From contig OY804579.1 in NCBI GenBank assembly GCA_963680875.1, forward strand, positions 48,820,536 to 48,884,535: 64,000 nt of DNA. The letters are read 5' to 3'. Of the stretch, positions 28,401 to 40,326 are shown piece by piece. Origin of the DNA: Bathymodiolus brooksi (Eukaryota; Mollusca; Bivalvia; Mytilida; Modiolidae). Position 1 is the first letter of the stretch. Each line of letters opens with the position of its first letter. Made by a program: the position numbers and the translations under genes. The notes beneath the pieces are model-generated. The model was not told the DNA's origin. It did no database searches and saw only the letters and a program-made list of their open reading frames with translations.

Positions 28401-31400
28401 GTTGTGTGTCTTGTATCCAGTAGTACGTGTTTCTGTGTTGTGTTTTTAGTTTATACGTTGTTTGTCTTGTATCCAGTATTACGTGTTTCTGTGTTGTGTT
28501 TTTGGTTTATACGTTGTGTGTCTTGTATCCAGTAATACGTGTTTCTCTGTTGTGTTGTGTTTTTGGTTTATACGTTGTGTGTCTTGTATCCAGTATTACG
28601 TGTTTCTGTGTTGTGTTTTTGGTTTATACGTTGTGTGTCTTGTATCCAGTATTACGTATTTCTGTGTTGTGTTGTGTTTTTGGTTTATACGTTGTGTGTC
28701 TTGTATCCAGTATTGCGTGTTTCTGTGTTGTGTTTTTAGTTTATACGTTGTGTGTCTTGTATCCAGTATTGCGTGTTTCTGTGTTGTGTTTTTAGTTTAT
28801 ACGTTGTGTGTCTTGTATCCAGTATTGCGTGTTTCTGTGTTGTGTTTTTAGTTGATACGTTGTGTGTCTTGTATCCAGTATTGCGTGTTTCTGTGTTGTG
28901 TTTTTGGTTTATACGTTGTTTGTCTTGTATCCAGTATTACGTGTTTCTGTGTTGGGTTTTTGGTTTATACGTTGTGTGTCTTGTATCCAGTATTACGTGT
29001 TTCTGTGTTGGGTTTTTGGTTTATACGTTTTGTGTCTTGTATCCAGTATTGCGTGTTTCTGTGTTGTGTTTTTAGTTTATACGTTGTGGGTCTTGTATCC
29101 AGTATTGCGTGTTTCTGTGTTGTGTTTTTAGTTGATACGTTGTTTGTCTTGTATCCAGTATTGCGTGTTTCTGTGTTGTGTTTTTGGTTTAGACGTTGTT
29201 TGTCTTGTATCCAGTATTACGTGTTTCTGTGTTGTGTTTTTGGTTTATACGTTGTGTGTCTTGTATCCAGTATTACGTGTTTGTGTGTTTTGTTTTTGGT
29301 TTATACGCTGTGTGTCGTGTATCCAGTATTACGTGTTTCTGTGTTGTGTTTTTGGTTTATACATTGTTTGTCTTGTATCCAGTATTAGGTGTTTCTGTGT
29401 TGTGTTTTTGGTTTATACGTTGTTTGTCTTGAATCCAGTATTACGTGTTTCTGTGTTTTGTTTTTGGTTTATACGTTGTTTGTCTTGTATCCGTATTGCG
29501 TGTTTCTGTGTTGTGTTTTTAGTTGATACGTTGTGTGTCTTGTATCCAGTATTGCGTGTTTCTGTGTTGTGTTTTTGGTTTATACGTTGTGCGTCTTGTA
29601 TCCAGTATTACGTGTTTCTGTGTTGGGTTTTTGGTTTATACGTTGTGTGTCTTGTATCCAGTATTACGTGTTTCTGTGTTGGGTTTTTGGTTTATACGTT
29701 TTGTGTCTTGTATCCAGTATTGCATGTTTCTGTGTTGTGTTTTTAGTTTATACGTTGTGTGTCTTGTATCCAGTATTGCGTGTTTCTGTGTTGTGTTTTT
29801 AGTTGATACGTTGTTTGTCTTGTATCCAGTATTGCGTGTTTCTGTGTTGTGTTTTTGGTTTAGACGTTGTTTGTCTTGTATCCAGTATTACGTGTTTCTG
29901 TGTTGGGTTTTTGGTTTATACGTTGTGTGTCTTGTATCCAGTATTACGTGTTTCTGTGTTTTGTTTTTGGTTTATACGCTCTGTGTCTTGTATCCAGTAT
30001 TACGTGTTTCTGTGTTGTGTTTTTGGTTTATACGTTGTTTGTCTTGTATCCAGTATTACGTGTTTTTGTGTTGTGTTTTTGGTTTATACGTTGTTTGTCT
30101 TGAATCCAGTATTACGTGTTTCTGTGTTTTGTTTTTGGTTTATACGTTGTTTGTCTTGTATCCGTATTGCGTGTTTCTGTGTTGTGTTTTTGGTTTATAC
30201 GTTGTTTGTCTTGTATCCAAAATTGCGTGTTTCTGTGTTGTGTTTTTGGTTTATACGTTGTGTGTCTTGTATCCAGTGTTGCGTGTTTCTGTGTTGTGTT
30301 TTTAGTTTATACGTTGTGTGTCTTGTATCCAGTATTACGTGTTTCTGTGTTGTGTTTTTGGTTTATACGTTGTGCGTCTTGTATCCAGTATTACGTGTTT
30401 CTGTGTTGTGTTTTTGGTTTATACGTTGTTTGTCTTGTATCCAGTATTACGTGTTTCTGTGTTTTGTTTTTGATTTATACGTTGTGTGTCTTGTATCCAG
30501 TATTGCGTGTTTCTGTGTTGTGTTTTTAGTTTATACGTTGTGTGTCTTGTATCCAGTGTTGCGTGTTTCTGTGTTGTGTTTTTAGTTTATACGTTGTGTG
30601 TCTTGTATCCAGTATTACGTGTTTCTGTGTTGTGTTTTTGGTTTATACGTTGTGCGTCTTGTATCCAGTATTACGTGTTTCTGTGTTGTGTTTTTGGTTT
30701 AGACGTTGTTTGTCTTGTATCCAGTATTACGTGTTTCTGTGTTTTGTTTTTGGTTTATACGTTGTTTGTCTTGTATCCAGTATTGCGTGTTTCTGTGTTG
30801 TGTTTTTAGTTTATACGTTGTGTGTCTTGTATCCAGTATTGCGTGTTTCTGTGTTGTGTTTTTAGTTTATACGTTGTGTGTCTTGTATCCAGTATTGCGT
30901 GTTTCTGTGTTGTGTTTTTGGTTTATACGTTGTGTGTCTTGTATCCAGTATGACGTGTTTCTGTGTTTTGTTTTTGGTTTATACGTTGTTTGTCTTGTAT
31001 CCAGTATTGCGTGTTTCTGTGTTGTGTTTTTGGTTTATACGTTGTGTGTCTTGTATCCAGTATTGCTTGTTTCTGTGTTGTGTTTTTGGTATATACGTTG
31101 TGTGTCTTGTATCCAGTATTGCGTGTTTCTGTGTTGTGTTTTTGGTTTATACGTTGTGTGTCTTGTATCCAGTATGACGTGTTTCTGTGTTGTGTTTTTG
31201 GTTTATACGTTGTGTGTCTTGTATCCAGTATCGGGTGTTTCTGTGTTGTGTTTTTAGTTTATACGTTGTGTTTCTTGTATCCAGTATTGCGTGTTTCTGT
31301 GTTGTCTTTTTGTTTATACGTTGTGTGTCTTGTATCCAGTATCGGGTGTTTCTGTGTTGTGTTTTTAGTTTATACGTTGTGTGTCTTGTATCCAGTATCG

Positions 31401-34400
31401 GGTGTTTCTGTGTTGTGTTTTTAGTTGATACGTTGTTTGTCTTGTATCCAGTATTGCGTGTTTCTGTGTTGTGTTTTTGGTTTAGACGTTGTTTGTCTTG
31501 TATCCAGTATTACGTGTTTCTGTGTTGGGTTTTTGGTTTATACGTTGTGTGTCTTGTATCCAGTATTACGTGTTTCTGTGTTTTGTTTTTGGTTTATACG
31601 TTGTGTGTCTTGTATCCAGTATTACGTGTTTCTGTGTTGTGTTTTTGGTTTATACGTTGTTTGTCTTGTATCCAGTAATACGTGTTTCTGTGTTGTGTTT
31701 TTGGTTTATACGTTGTTTTTCTTGAATCCAGTATTACGTGTTTCTGTGTTTTGTTTTTGGTTTATACGTTGTTTGTCTTGTATCCAGTATTGCGTGTTTC
31801 TGCGTTGTGTTCTTGGTTTATACGTTGTGTGTCTTGTATCCAGTATTACGTGTTTCTGTGTTGTATTTTTGGTTTATACGTTGTTTGTCTTGTATCCAGT
31901 ATTACGTGTTTCTGTGTTGTGTTTTTGGTTTATACGTTGTTTGTCTTGTATCCAGTATTGCGTGTTTCTGTGTTGTGTTTTTGGTTTATACGTTGTGTGT
32001 CTTGTATCCAGTATTGTGTGTTTCTGTGTTGTGTTTTTGGTTTATACGTTGTGTGTCTTGTATCCAGTAATACGTGTTTCTGTGTTGTGTTTTTTGTTTA
32101 TTCGTTGTGTGTCTTGTATCCAGTATTACGTGTTTCTGTGTTGTGTTTTTGGTTTATACGTTGTGTGTCTTGTATCCAGTATTACGTGTTTCTGTGTTGT
32201 GTTTTTAGTTTATACGTTGTGTGTCTTGTATCCAGTATTGCGTGTTTCTGTGTTGTGTTTTTAGTTTATACGTTTTGTGTCTTGTATCCAGTATTGCGTG
32301 TTTCTGTGTTGTGTTTTTAGTTTATACGTTGTGTGTCTTGTATCCAGTATTGCGTGTTTCTGTGTTGTGTTTTTAGTTTATACGTTGTGTGTCTTGTATC
32401 CAGTATTGCGTGTTTCTGTGTTGTGTTTTTAGTTGATACATTGTGTGTCTTGTATCCAGTATTGGGTGTTTCTGTGTTGTGTTTTTGGTTTATACGTTGT
32501 TTGTCCTGTATCCAGTATTGCGTGTTTCTGTGTTGTGTTGTGTTTTTGGTTTATACGTTGTGTGTCTTGTATCCAGTAGTACGTGTTTCTGTGTTGTGTT
32601 TTTAGTTTATACGTTGTTTGTCTTGTATCCAGTATTACGTGTTTCTGTGTTGTGTTTTTGGTTTATACGTTGTGTGTCTTGTATCCAGTAATACGTGTTT
32701 CTCTGTTGTGTTGTGTTTTTGGTTTATACGTTGTGTGTCTTGTATCCAGTATTACGTGTTTCTGTGTTGTGTTTTTGGTTTATACGTTGTGTGTCTTGTA
32801 TCCAGTATTACGTATTTCTGTGTTGTGTTGTGTTTTTGGTTTATACGTTGTGTGTCTTGTATCCAGTATTGCGTGTTTCTGTGTTGTGTTTTTAGTTTAT
32901 ACGTTGTGTGTCTTGTATCCAGTATTGCGTGTTTCTGTGTTGTGTTTTTAGTTTATACGTTGTGTGTCTTGTATCCAGTATTACGTGTTTCTGTGTTGGG
33001 TTTTTGGTTTATACGTTGTGTGTCTTGTATCCAGTATTACGTGTTTCTGTGTTGGGTTTTTGGTTTATACGTTTTGTGTCTTGTATCCAGTATTGCGTGT
33101 TTCTGTGTTGTGTTTTTAGTTTATACGTTGTGTGTCTTGTATCCAGTATTGCGTGTTTCTGTGTTGTGTTTTTAGTTGATACGTTGTTTGTCTTGTATCC
33201 AGTATTGCGTGTTTCTGTGTTGTGTTTTTGGTTTAGACGTTGTTTGTCTTGTATCCAGTATTACGTGTTTCTGTGTTGGGTTTTTGGTTTATACGTTGTG
33301 TGTCTTGTATCCAGTATTACGTGTTTCTGTGTTTTGTTTTTGGTTTATACGCTGTGTGTCGTGTATCCAGTATTACGTGTTTCTGTGTTGTGTTTTTGGT
33401 TTATACATTGTTTGTCTTGTATCCAGTATTACGTGTTTCTGTGTTGTGTTTTTGGTTTATACGTTGTTTGTCTTGAATCCAGTATTATGTGTTTCTGTGT
33501 TTTGTTTTTGGTTTATACGTTGTTTGTCTTGTTTCCGTATTGCGTGTTTCTGTGTTGTGTTTTTAGTTGATACGTTGTGTGTCTTGTATCCAGTATTGCG
33601 TGTTTCTGTGTTGTGTTTTTGGTTTATACGTTGTTTGTCTTGTATCCAGTATTACGTGTTTCTGTGTTGGGTTTTTGGTTTATACGTTGTGTGTCTTGTA
33701 TCCAGTATTACGTGTTTCTGTGTTGGGTTTTTGGTTTATACGTTTTGTGTCTTGTATCCAGTATTGCGTGTTTCTGTGTTGTGTTTTTAGTTTATACGTT
33801 GTGTGTCTTGTATCCAGTATTGCGTGTTTCTGTGTTGTGTTTTTAGTTGATACGTTGTTTGTCTTGTATCCAGTATTGCGTATTTCTGTGTTGTGTTTTT
33901 GGTTTAGACGTTGTTTGTCTTGTATCCAGTATTACGTGTTTCTGTGTTGGGTTTTTGGTTTATACGTTGTGTGTCTTGTATCCAGTATTACGTGTTTCTG
34001 TGTTGTGTTTTTGGTTTATACGTTGTTTGTCTTGTATCCAGTATTACGTGTTTTTGTGTTGTGTTTTTGGTTTATACGTTGTTTGTCTTGAATCCAGTAT
34101 TACGTGTTTCTGTGTTTTGTTTTTGGTTTATACGTTGTTTGTCTTGTATCCGTATTGCGTGTTTCTGTGTTGTGTTTTTAGTTGATACGTTGTGTTTCTT
34201 GTATCCAGTATTGCGTGTTTCTGTGTTGTGTTTTTGGTTTATACGTTGTTTGTCTTGTATCCAGTATTACGTGTTTCTGTGTTGGGTTTTTGGTTTATAC
34301 GTTGTGTGTCTTGTATCCAGTATTACGTGTTTCTGTGTTGGGTTTTTGGTTTATACGTTTTGTGTCTTGTATCCAGTATTGCGTGTTTCTGTGTTGTGTT

Positions 34401-37400
34401 TTTAGTTTATACGTTGTGTGTCTTGTATCCAGTATTGCGTGTTTCTGTGTTGTGTTTTTAGTTGATACGTTGTTTGTCTTGTATCCAGTATTGCGTGTTT
34501 CTGTGTTGTGTTTTTGGCTTAGACGTTGTTTGTCTTGTATCCAGTATTACGTGTTTCTGTGTTGTGTTTTTGGTTTATACGTTGTGTGTCTTGTATCCAG
34601 TATTACGTGTTTCTGTGTTTTGTTTTTGGTTTATACGTTGTGTGTCTTGTATCCAGTATTACGTGTTTCTGTGTTGTGTTTTTGGTTTATACGTTGTTTG
34701 TCTTGTATCCAGTATTACGTGTTTCTGTGTTGTGTTTTTGGTTTATACGTTGTTTGTCTTGAATCCAGTATTACGTGTTTCTGTGTTTTGTTTTTGGTTT
34801 ATACGTTGTTTGTCTTGTATCCAGTATTGCGTGTTTCTGCGTTGTGTTTTTGGTTTATACGTTGTGTGTCTTGTATCCAGTATTACGTGTTTCTGTGTTG
34901 TGTTTTTGGTTTATACGTTGTTTGTCTTGTATCCAGTATTACGTGTTTCTGTGTTGTGTTTTTGGTTTATACGTTGTTTGTCTTGTATCCAGTATTGCGT
35001 GTTTCTGTGTTGTGTTTTTGGTTTATACGTTGTGTGTCTTGTATCCAGTATTGTGTGTTTCTGTGTTGTGTTTTTGGTTTATACGTTGTGTGTCTTGTAT
35101 CCAGTAATACGTGTTTCTGTGTTGTGTTTTTTGTTTATTCGTTGTGTGTCTTGTATCCAGTATTACGTGTTTCTGTGTTGTGTTTTTGGTTTATACGTTG
35201 TGTTTCTTGTATCCAGTATCGGGTGTTTCTGTGTTGTGTTTTTAGTTTATACGTTTTGTGTCTTGTATCCAGTATTGCGTGTTTCTGTGTTGTGTTTTTA
35301 GTTTATACGTTTTGTGTCTTGTATCCAGTATCGGGTGTTTCTGTGTTGTGTTTTTAGTTTATACGTTTTGTGTCTTGTATCCAGTATTGCGTGTTTCTGT
35401 GTTGTGTTTTTAGTTTATACGTTGTGTGTCTTGTATCCAGTATTGCGTGTTTCTGTGTTGTGTTTTTAGTTTATACGTTGTGTGTCTTGTATCCAGTATT
35501 GCGTGTTTCTGTGTTGTGTTTTTAGTTGATACATTGTGTGTCTTGTATCCAGTATTGCGTGTTTCTGTGTTGTGTTTTTGGTTTATACGTTGTTTGTCCT
35601 GTATCCAGTATTGCGTGTTTCTGTGTTGTGTTGTGTTTTTGGTTTATACGTTGTGTGTCTTGTATCCAGTATTACGTGTTTCTGTGTTGTGTTTTTAGTT
35701 TATACGTTGTTTGTCTTGTATCCAGTATTACGTGTTTCTGTGTTGTGTTTTTGGTTTATACGTTGTGTGTCTTGTATCCAGTATTACGTGTTTCTCTGTT
35801 GTGTTGTGTTTTTGGTTTATACGTTGTGTGTCTTGTATCCAGTATTACGTGTTTCTGTGTTGTGTTTTTGGTTTATACGTTGTGTGTCTTGTATCCAGTA
35901 TTACGTGTTTCTGTGTTGTGTTGTGTTTTTGGTTTATACGTTGTGTGTCTTGTATCCAGTATTGCGTGTTTCTGTGTTGTGTTTTTAGTTTATACGTTGT
36001 ATGTCTTGTATCCAGTATTGCGTGTTTCTGTGTTGTGTTTTTAGTTTATACGTTGTGTGTCTTGTATCCAGTATTGCGTGTTTCTGTGTTGTGTTTTTAG
36101 TTGATACGTTGTGTGTCTTGTATCCAGTATTGCGTGTTTCTGTGTTGTGTTTTTGGTTTATACGTTGTGTGTCTTCTATCCAGTATTACGTGTTTCTGTG
36201 TTGTGTTTTTGGTTTATACGTTGTTTGTCTTGTATCCAGTATTGCGTGTTTCTGTGTTGTGTTTTTGGTTTATTCGTTGTGTGTCTTGTATCCAGTATTA
36301 CGTGTTTCTGTGTTGTGTTTTTAGTTTATACTTTGTGTTTCTTGTATCCAGTATTGCGTGTTTCTGTGTTGTGTTTTTGGTTTATTCGTTGTGTGTCTTG
36401 TATCCAGTATTGCGTGTTTCTGTGTTGTGTTTTTGGTTTATACGTTTTGTGTCTTGTATCCAGTATTACGTGTTTCTGTGTTGGGTTTTTAGTTGATACG
36501 TTGTGTGTCTTGTATCCAGTATTACGTGTTTCTGTGTTGTGTTTTTAGTTTATACGTTTTGTGTCTTGTATCCAGTATTGCGTGTTTCTGTGTTGTGTTT
36601 TTAGTTTATACGTTTTGTGTCTTGTATCCAGTATTGCGTGTTTCTGTGTTGTGTTTTTAGTTTATACGTTGTGTGTCTTGTATCCAGTATTGCGTGTTTC
36701 TGTGTTGTGTTTTTAGTTGATACGTTGTGTGTCTTGTATCCAGTATTACGTGTTTCTGTGTTGTGTTTTTGGTTTATACGTTGTTTGTCTTGTATCCAGT
36801 ATTACGTGTTTCTGTGTTGTGTTTTTGGTTTATACGTTGTTTGTCTTGTATCCAGTATTGCGTGTTTCTGTGTTGTGTTGTGTTTTTGGTTTATACGTTG
36901 TGTGTTTTGTATCCAGTATTACGTGTTTCTCTGTTGTGTTTTTGGTTTATACGTTGTTTGTCTTGTATCCAGTATTACGTGTTTCTGTGTTGTGTTTTTG
37001 GTTTATACGTTGTTTGTCTTGTATCCAGTATTACGTATTTCTGTGTTGTGTTGTGTTTTTGGTTTATACTTTGTGTGTCTTGTATCCAGTATTACGTGTT
37101 TCTGTGTTGTTATTTTGGTTTATACGTTGTTTGTCTTGTATCCAGTATTACGTGTTTCTGTGTTGTGTTTTTGGTTTATACGTTGTTTGTCTTGTATCCA
37201 GTATTGCGTGTTTCTGTGTTGTGTTGTGTTTTTGGTTTATACGTTGTGTGTCTTGTATCCAGTATTACGTGTTTCTGTGTTGTGTTTTTGATTTATACGT
37301 TGTTTGTCTTGTATCCAGTATTACGTGTTTCTGTGTTGTGTTGTGTTTTTGGTTTATACGTTGTGTGTCTTGTATCCAGTATTACGTGTTTCTGTGTTGT

Positions 37401-38745
37401 GTTTTTGGTTTATACGTTGTTTGTCTTGTATCCAGTATTGCGTGTTTCTGTGTTGTGTTTTTAGTTTATACGTTGTGTGTCTTGTATCCAGTATTGCGTG
37501 TTTCTGTGTTGTGTTTTTAGTTGATACGTTGTGTGTCTTGTATCCAGTATTGCGTGTTTCTGTGTTGTGTTTTTGGTTTATACGTTGTTTGTCTTGTATC
37601 CAGTATTGCGTGTTTCTGTGTTGTGTTTTTGGTTTATACGTTGTTTGTCTTGTATCCAGTATTACGTGTTTCTGTGTTGTGTTGTGTTTTTGGTTTATAC
37701 GTTGTGTGTCTTGTATCCAGTATTACGTGTTTCTGTGTTGTGTTTTTGGTTTATACGTTGTGTGTCTTGTATCCAGTATTACGTGTTTCTGTGTTATGTT
37801 TTTGGTTTATACATTGTGTGTCTTGTATCCAGTATTACATGTTTCTGTGTTGTGTTTTTGGTTTATACGTTGTTTGTCTTGTATCCAGTATTACGTGTTT
37901 CTGTGTTGTGTTTTTGGTTTATACGTTGTTTGTCTTGTAGCCAGTATTGCGTGTTTCTGTGTTGTGTTTTTGGTTTATACGTTGTTTGTCTTGTATCCAG
38001 TATTACGTGTTTCTGTGTTGTGTTTTTGGTTTATACGTCGTTTGTCTTGTATCCAGTATTACGTGTTTCTGTGTTGTGTTTTTGGTTTATACGTTGTTTG
38101 TCTTGTATCCTGTATTGCGTGTTTCTGTGTTGTGTTTTTGGTTTATACGTTGTGTGTCTTGTATCCAGTATTACGTGTTTCTGTGTTGTGTTTTTGGTTT
38201 ATACGTTACTTGTCTTGTATCCAGTATTGCGTGTTTCTGTGTTGTGTTTTTGGTTTATACGTTGTGTGTCTTGTATCCAGTATTACGTGTTTCTGTGTTG
38301 TGTTTTTGGTTTATACTTTGTGTGTCTTGTATACAGTATTGCGTGTTTCTGTGTTGTGTTTTGGTTTATACGTTGTGTGTCTTGTATCCAGTATTGCGTG
38401 TTTCTGTGTTGTGTTTTTGGTTTATACGTTGTGTGTCTTGTATCCAGTGTTGTGTGTTTCTGTGTTGTGTTTTTAGTTTATACGTTGTGTGTCTTGTATC
38501 CAGTATTACGTGTTTCTGTTTTGTGTTTTTGGTTTATACGTTGTGTGTCTTGTATCCAGTATTACGTGTTTCTGTGTTGTGTTTTGGGTTTATACGTTGT
38601 GTGTCTTGTATCCAGTATTGCGTGTTTCTGTTTTGTGTTTTTGGTGTATACGTTGTGTCTTGTATCCAGTATTGCGTGTTTCTGTATTGTGTTTTTGGTT
38701 TATACGTTGTGTGTCTTGTATCCAGTATTGCGTGTGTTTGTGCAT
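25490..38745 (+). repeat. 56-bp minisatellite, about 235 units (copy B)
   Basis: The array is the same as at 10345-11625, with near-identical flanks: 'gtgtgttgctcatcttg' on the left and 'ttcatgattgtctcttcag' on the right. Most units are 56 bp. A 61-bp variant with an extra 'ttgtg' appears repeatedly after 28375, and a 54-bp variant reading 'tatccgtattgcg' occurs at about 29491, 30162, 33535 and 34150. Marker units include 'tatcgggtg', 'tatgacgtg', 'tatccaaaattg' and 'ttgggtttttgg'. The plus strand is G+T-rich. All long ORFs in the interval are by-products: the G/A variant in 'ttttt(g/a)gttt' converts TGG to the stop TAG in one frame. Confidence 0.98.
25873..34190 (+). repeat. Higher-order repeat of about 4.0-4.3 kb within the 56-bp array
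   Basis: The marker 'tatccaaaattg' at 25891 recurs at 30214 (offset 4323), 'tattgcttgtttc' at 26739 recurs at 31062 (offset 4323), and an open stretch at 27213 recurs with the same marker pattern at 31425 (offset 4212). Further pairs have offsets of 4156 (28177 and 32333) and 4044 (29132 and 33176). The offset falls by about one or two units at a time, as expected from unit loss after a block duplication. A third partial copy follows at about 34460-36000, with offset about 3037-3093 from the second block. Confidence 0.85.
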
Positions 38746-38847
38746 TGTCCATTCATGATTGTCTCTTCAGTTTACTCTAACGTTTATTTGTAAATAGAGG
38801 AAATGTGGACATTTTTCTCTTCAATACATTGATACCACGAATATATA

Positions 38848-39122
38848 AGGGCCCGGGTGGCTTAATGGGGTAGGTAGTTGGATTACCTAACAACTCATAT
38901 AAGCCTATCACCAATGCGGCGTGGGTTTGCGCCAGGCTTTGTAAATTACAAAAAGGGTGTACTCGACTCGCAGCCGAAAGTGATAAAGTTTACCTGTTGC
39001 TTGTCTATGGTCGGTGGTTCTCTCTGGGTACTCCGGCTTCTTCCACCACTAAAACTGGTCGCCATGATATAGCTGAAATATTGCTGAAAGTGGCGTTAAA
39101 CACACACACAAAATCAATCAAT
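38848..39122 (+). mobile_element. Full-length tRNA-headed SINE with 10-bp target-site duplication
   Basis: A-box 'tggcttaatgg' (38858-38868) and B-box-like 'gggtttgcgcc' (38923-38933) are followed by the core 'gggtactccggcttcttcc', 'gccatgatatagctgaaata', 'gaaagtggcgttaaacac' and a 'caatcaatcaatcg' tail. The flanks are 'cgaatatata' at 38838-38847 and again at 39123-39132. This is the best-defined SINE in the window and gives the family its ends. Confidence 0.92.
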
Positions 39123-39132
39123 CGAATATATA

Positions 39133-40300
39133 CTGTATAGTTGTTTATTATTCCATATATATTGTTAAATTTTAGTTCATCAATGAATTAATATCTGTAG
39201 AATGAATTTCATTACTGTTAACAATTTTGAACTTGTACCAGTATATAATAGATTGACTAATCCGTCTTAAGCTGAGTTATTAATCCTTGTGCGAAGAAGT
39301 GTACCGTATGTGTCAGGGGACAGAATTCGTCAATTTATTGGCATCTCTTGATGTAACAGGTATTATCATTGTTGTCATGACAACTAGAAATCCACCAGAT
39401 ACATAGAAGTCAGTATTTATTATTATATTTCAGCATACATTTGTAATGATTGTGTTGTGGTAACCGTAGCTGTTTGTATCAACTGTCAACTTAACTATTG
39501 ACAATTGATTTCACGAAGTATACATTTCGTAAAAATCTATGATATTTTTTTTTTACGTGATTTTCTATTTTCTATTAGAGTTAAAAAACTATGTATGCCT
39601 ATACAAATACGTAGTATATACAATGATATCACGATTTAAATGATTGGCAAGCGCAACGGAATGTGCACAAGTAGCACACATGTTTAGTTAAAACATGCGA
39701 TTATAACCTTGAAAAATAATTTTATTATCAAATATGTGAGTTGTTGACATTAGCAAAAATATCAATATGTCTTCATTTTCATTAAAAGCGGAGATAATTT
39801 ATAGTTCCTAAATAATGTAATTTTTATTATTTATTAAAACCAGGATTCTCTTCACTCGTCCATATATGACCATACCCGATTTTGGCGATCCTGTTTGGGG
39901 CCTTCGGTTTTCTTTTACCCAAAGATTTAAATTATTTGTCTTTTAAATCTGTTGACATTGTCCCAGTATCGCGACATGCGTACTAAGCTTAATATGTACT
40001 TTTATATTACTGTGAATGTACTTTTATTTGTTGTCACCTATTTTCGTGTTTTCTCCAAAAGGCAGTGATCCCTTAGTTCTTGAATTTGTGTTTTCAAACA
40101 TTACAGAAAACAATCAATAGGAAAATTGTATTTCGTTGGATTTTTATTTGTGGTTTAAGTGGACCACGAAATCAGCGAAAATTAGAACCCAACGATTAAT
40201 AATGATTTTACAGTATATATCTATGTTAGTATGCGTGACACGTTTCTGGAATAAGCTTTATCGGGATGGAGCAACATACCAGCAGCACCTGCATATAGAG
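39133..40300. other. AT-rich intergenic sequence
   Basis: I see no supported gene or repeat. A 63-codon ORF at 40136-40327 runs into the TA microsatellite and is rejected. Confidence 0.5.
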
Positions 40301-40326
40301 TATATATATATATATATATATATATA
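40301..40326. repeat. (TA)n microsatellite bordering the PLE palindrome
   Basis: About 13 TA dinucleotides end at the left arm ('ataaacgtctaaaatgg'). TA tracts also lie beyond the right arm at 45681-45702 and 45728-45755. The PLE may have inserted into, or carried, a TA tract. Confidence 0.9.

Larger units (their letters stand above)
13424..38840 (+). repeat. Segmental duplication, copy B
   Basis: This is the paralogue of 77-11712 in direct orientation, with the same order of features. Relative to copy A it has gained an inserted retroelement tail (13637-14013), fourteen more 68-bp units, a block with a palindromic element (17854-18338), an intronic SINE (19401-19626) and about 12 kb of extra 56-bp units. 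It ends at 'ttgataccacga' (38840), next to a SINE. Confidence 0.92.

Noticed and set aside
25485..38793. Dozens of long Cys/Val/Leu-rich ORFs (up to 420 codons) suggesting a multi-pass membrane protein family
   Set aside because: They overlap in all three forward frames, follow the 56-bp satellite exactly and start and stop at recurrent variant positions. No codon constraint or independent start signal is visible.
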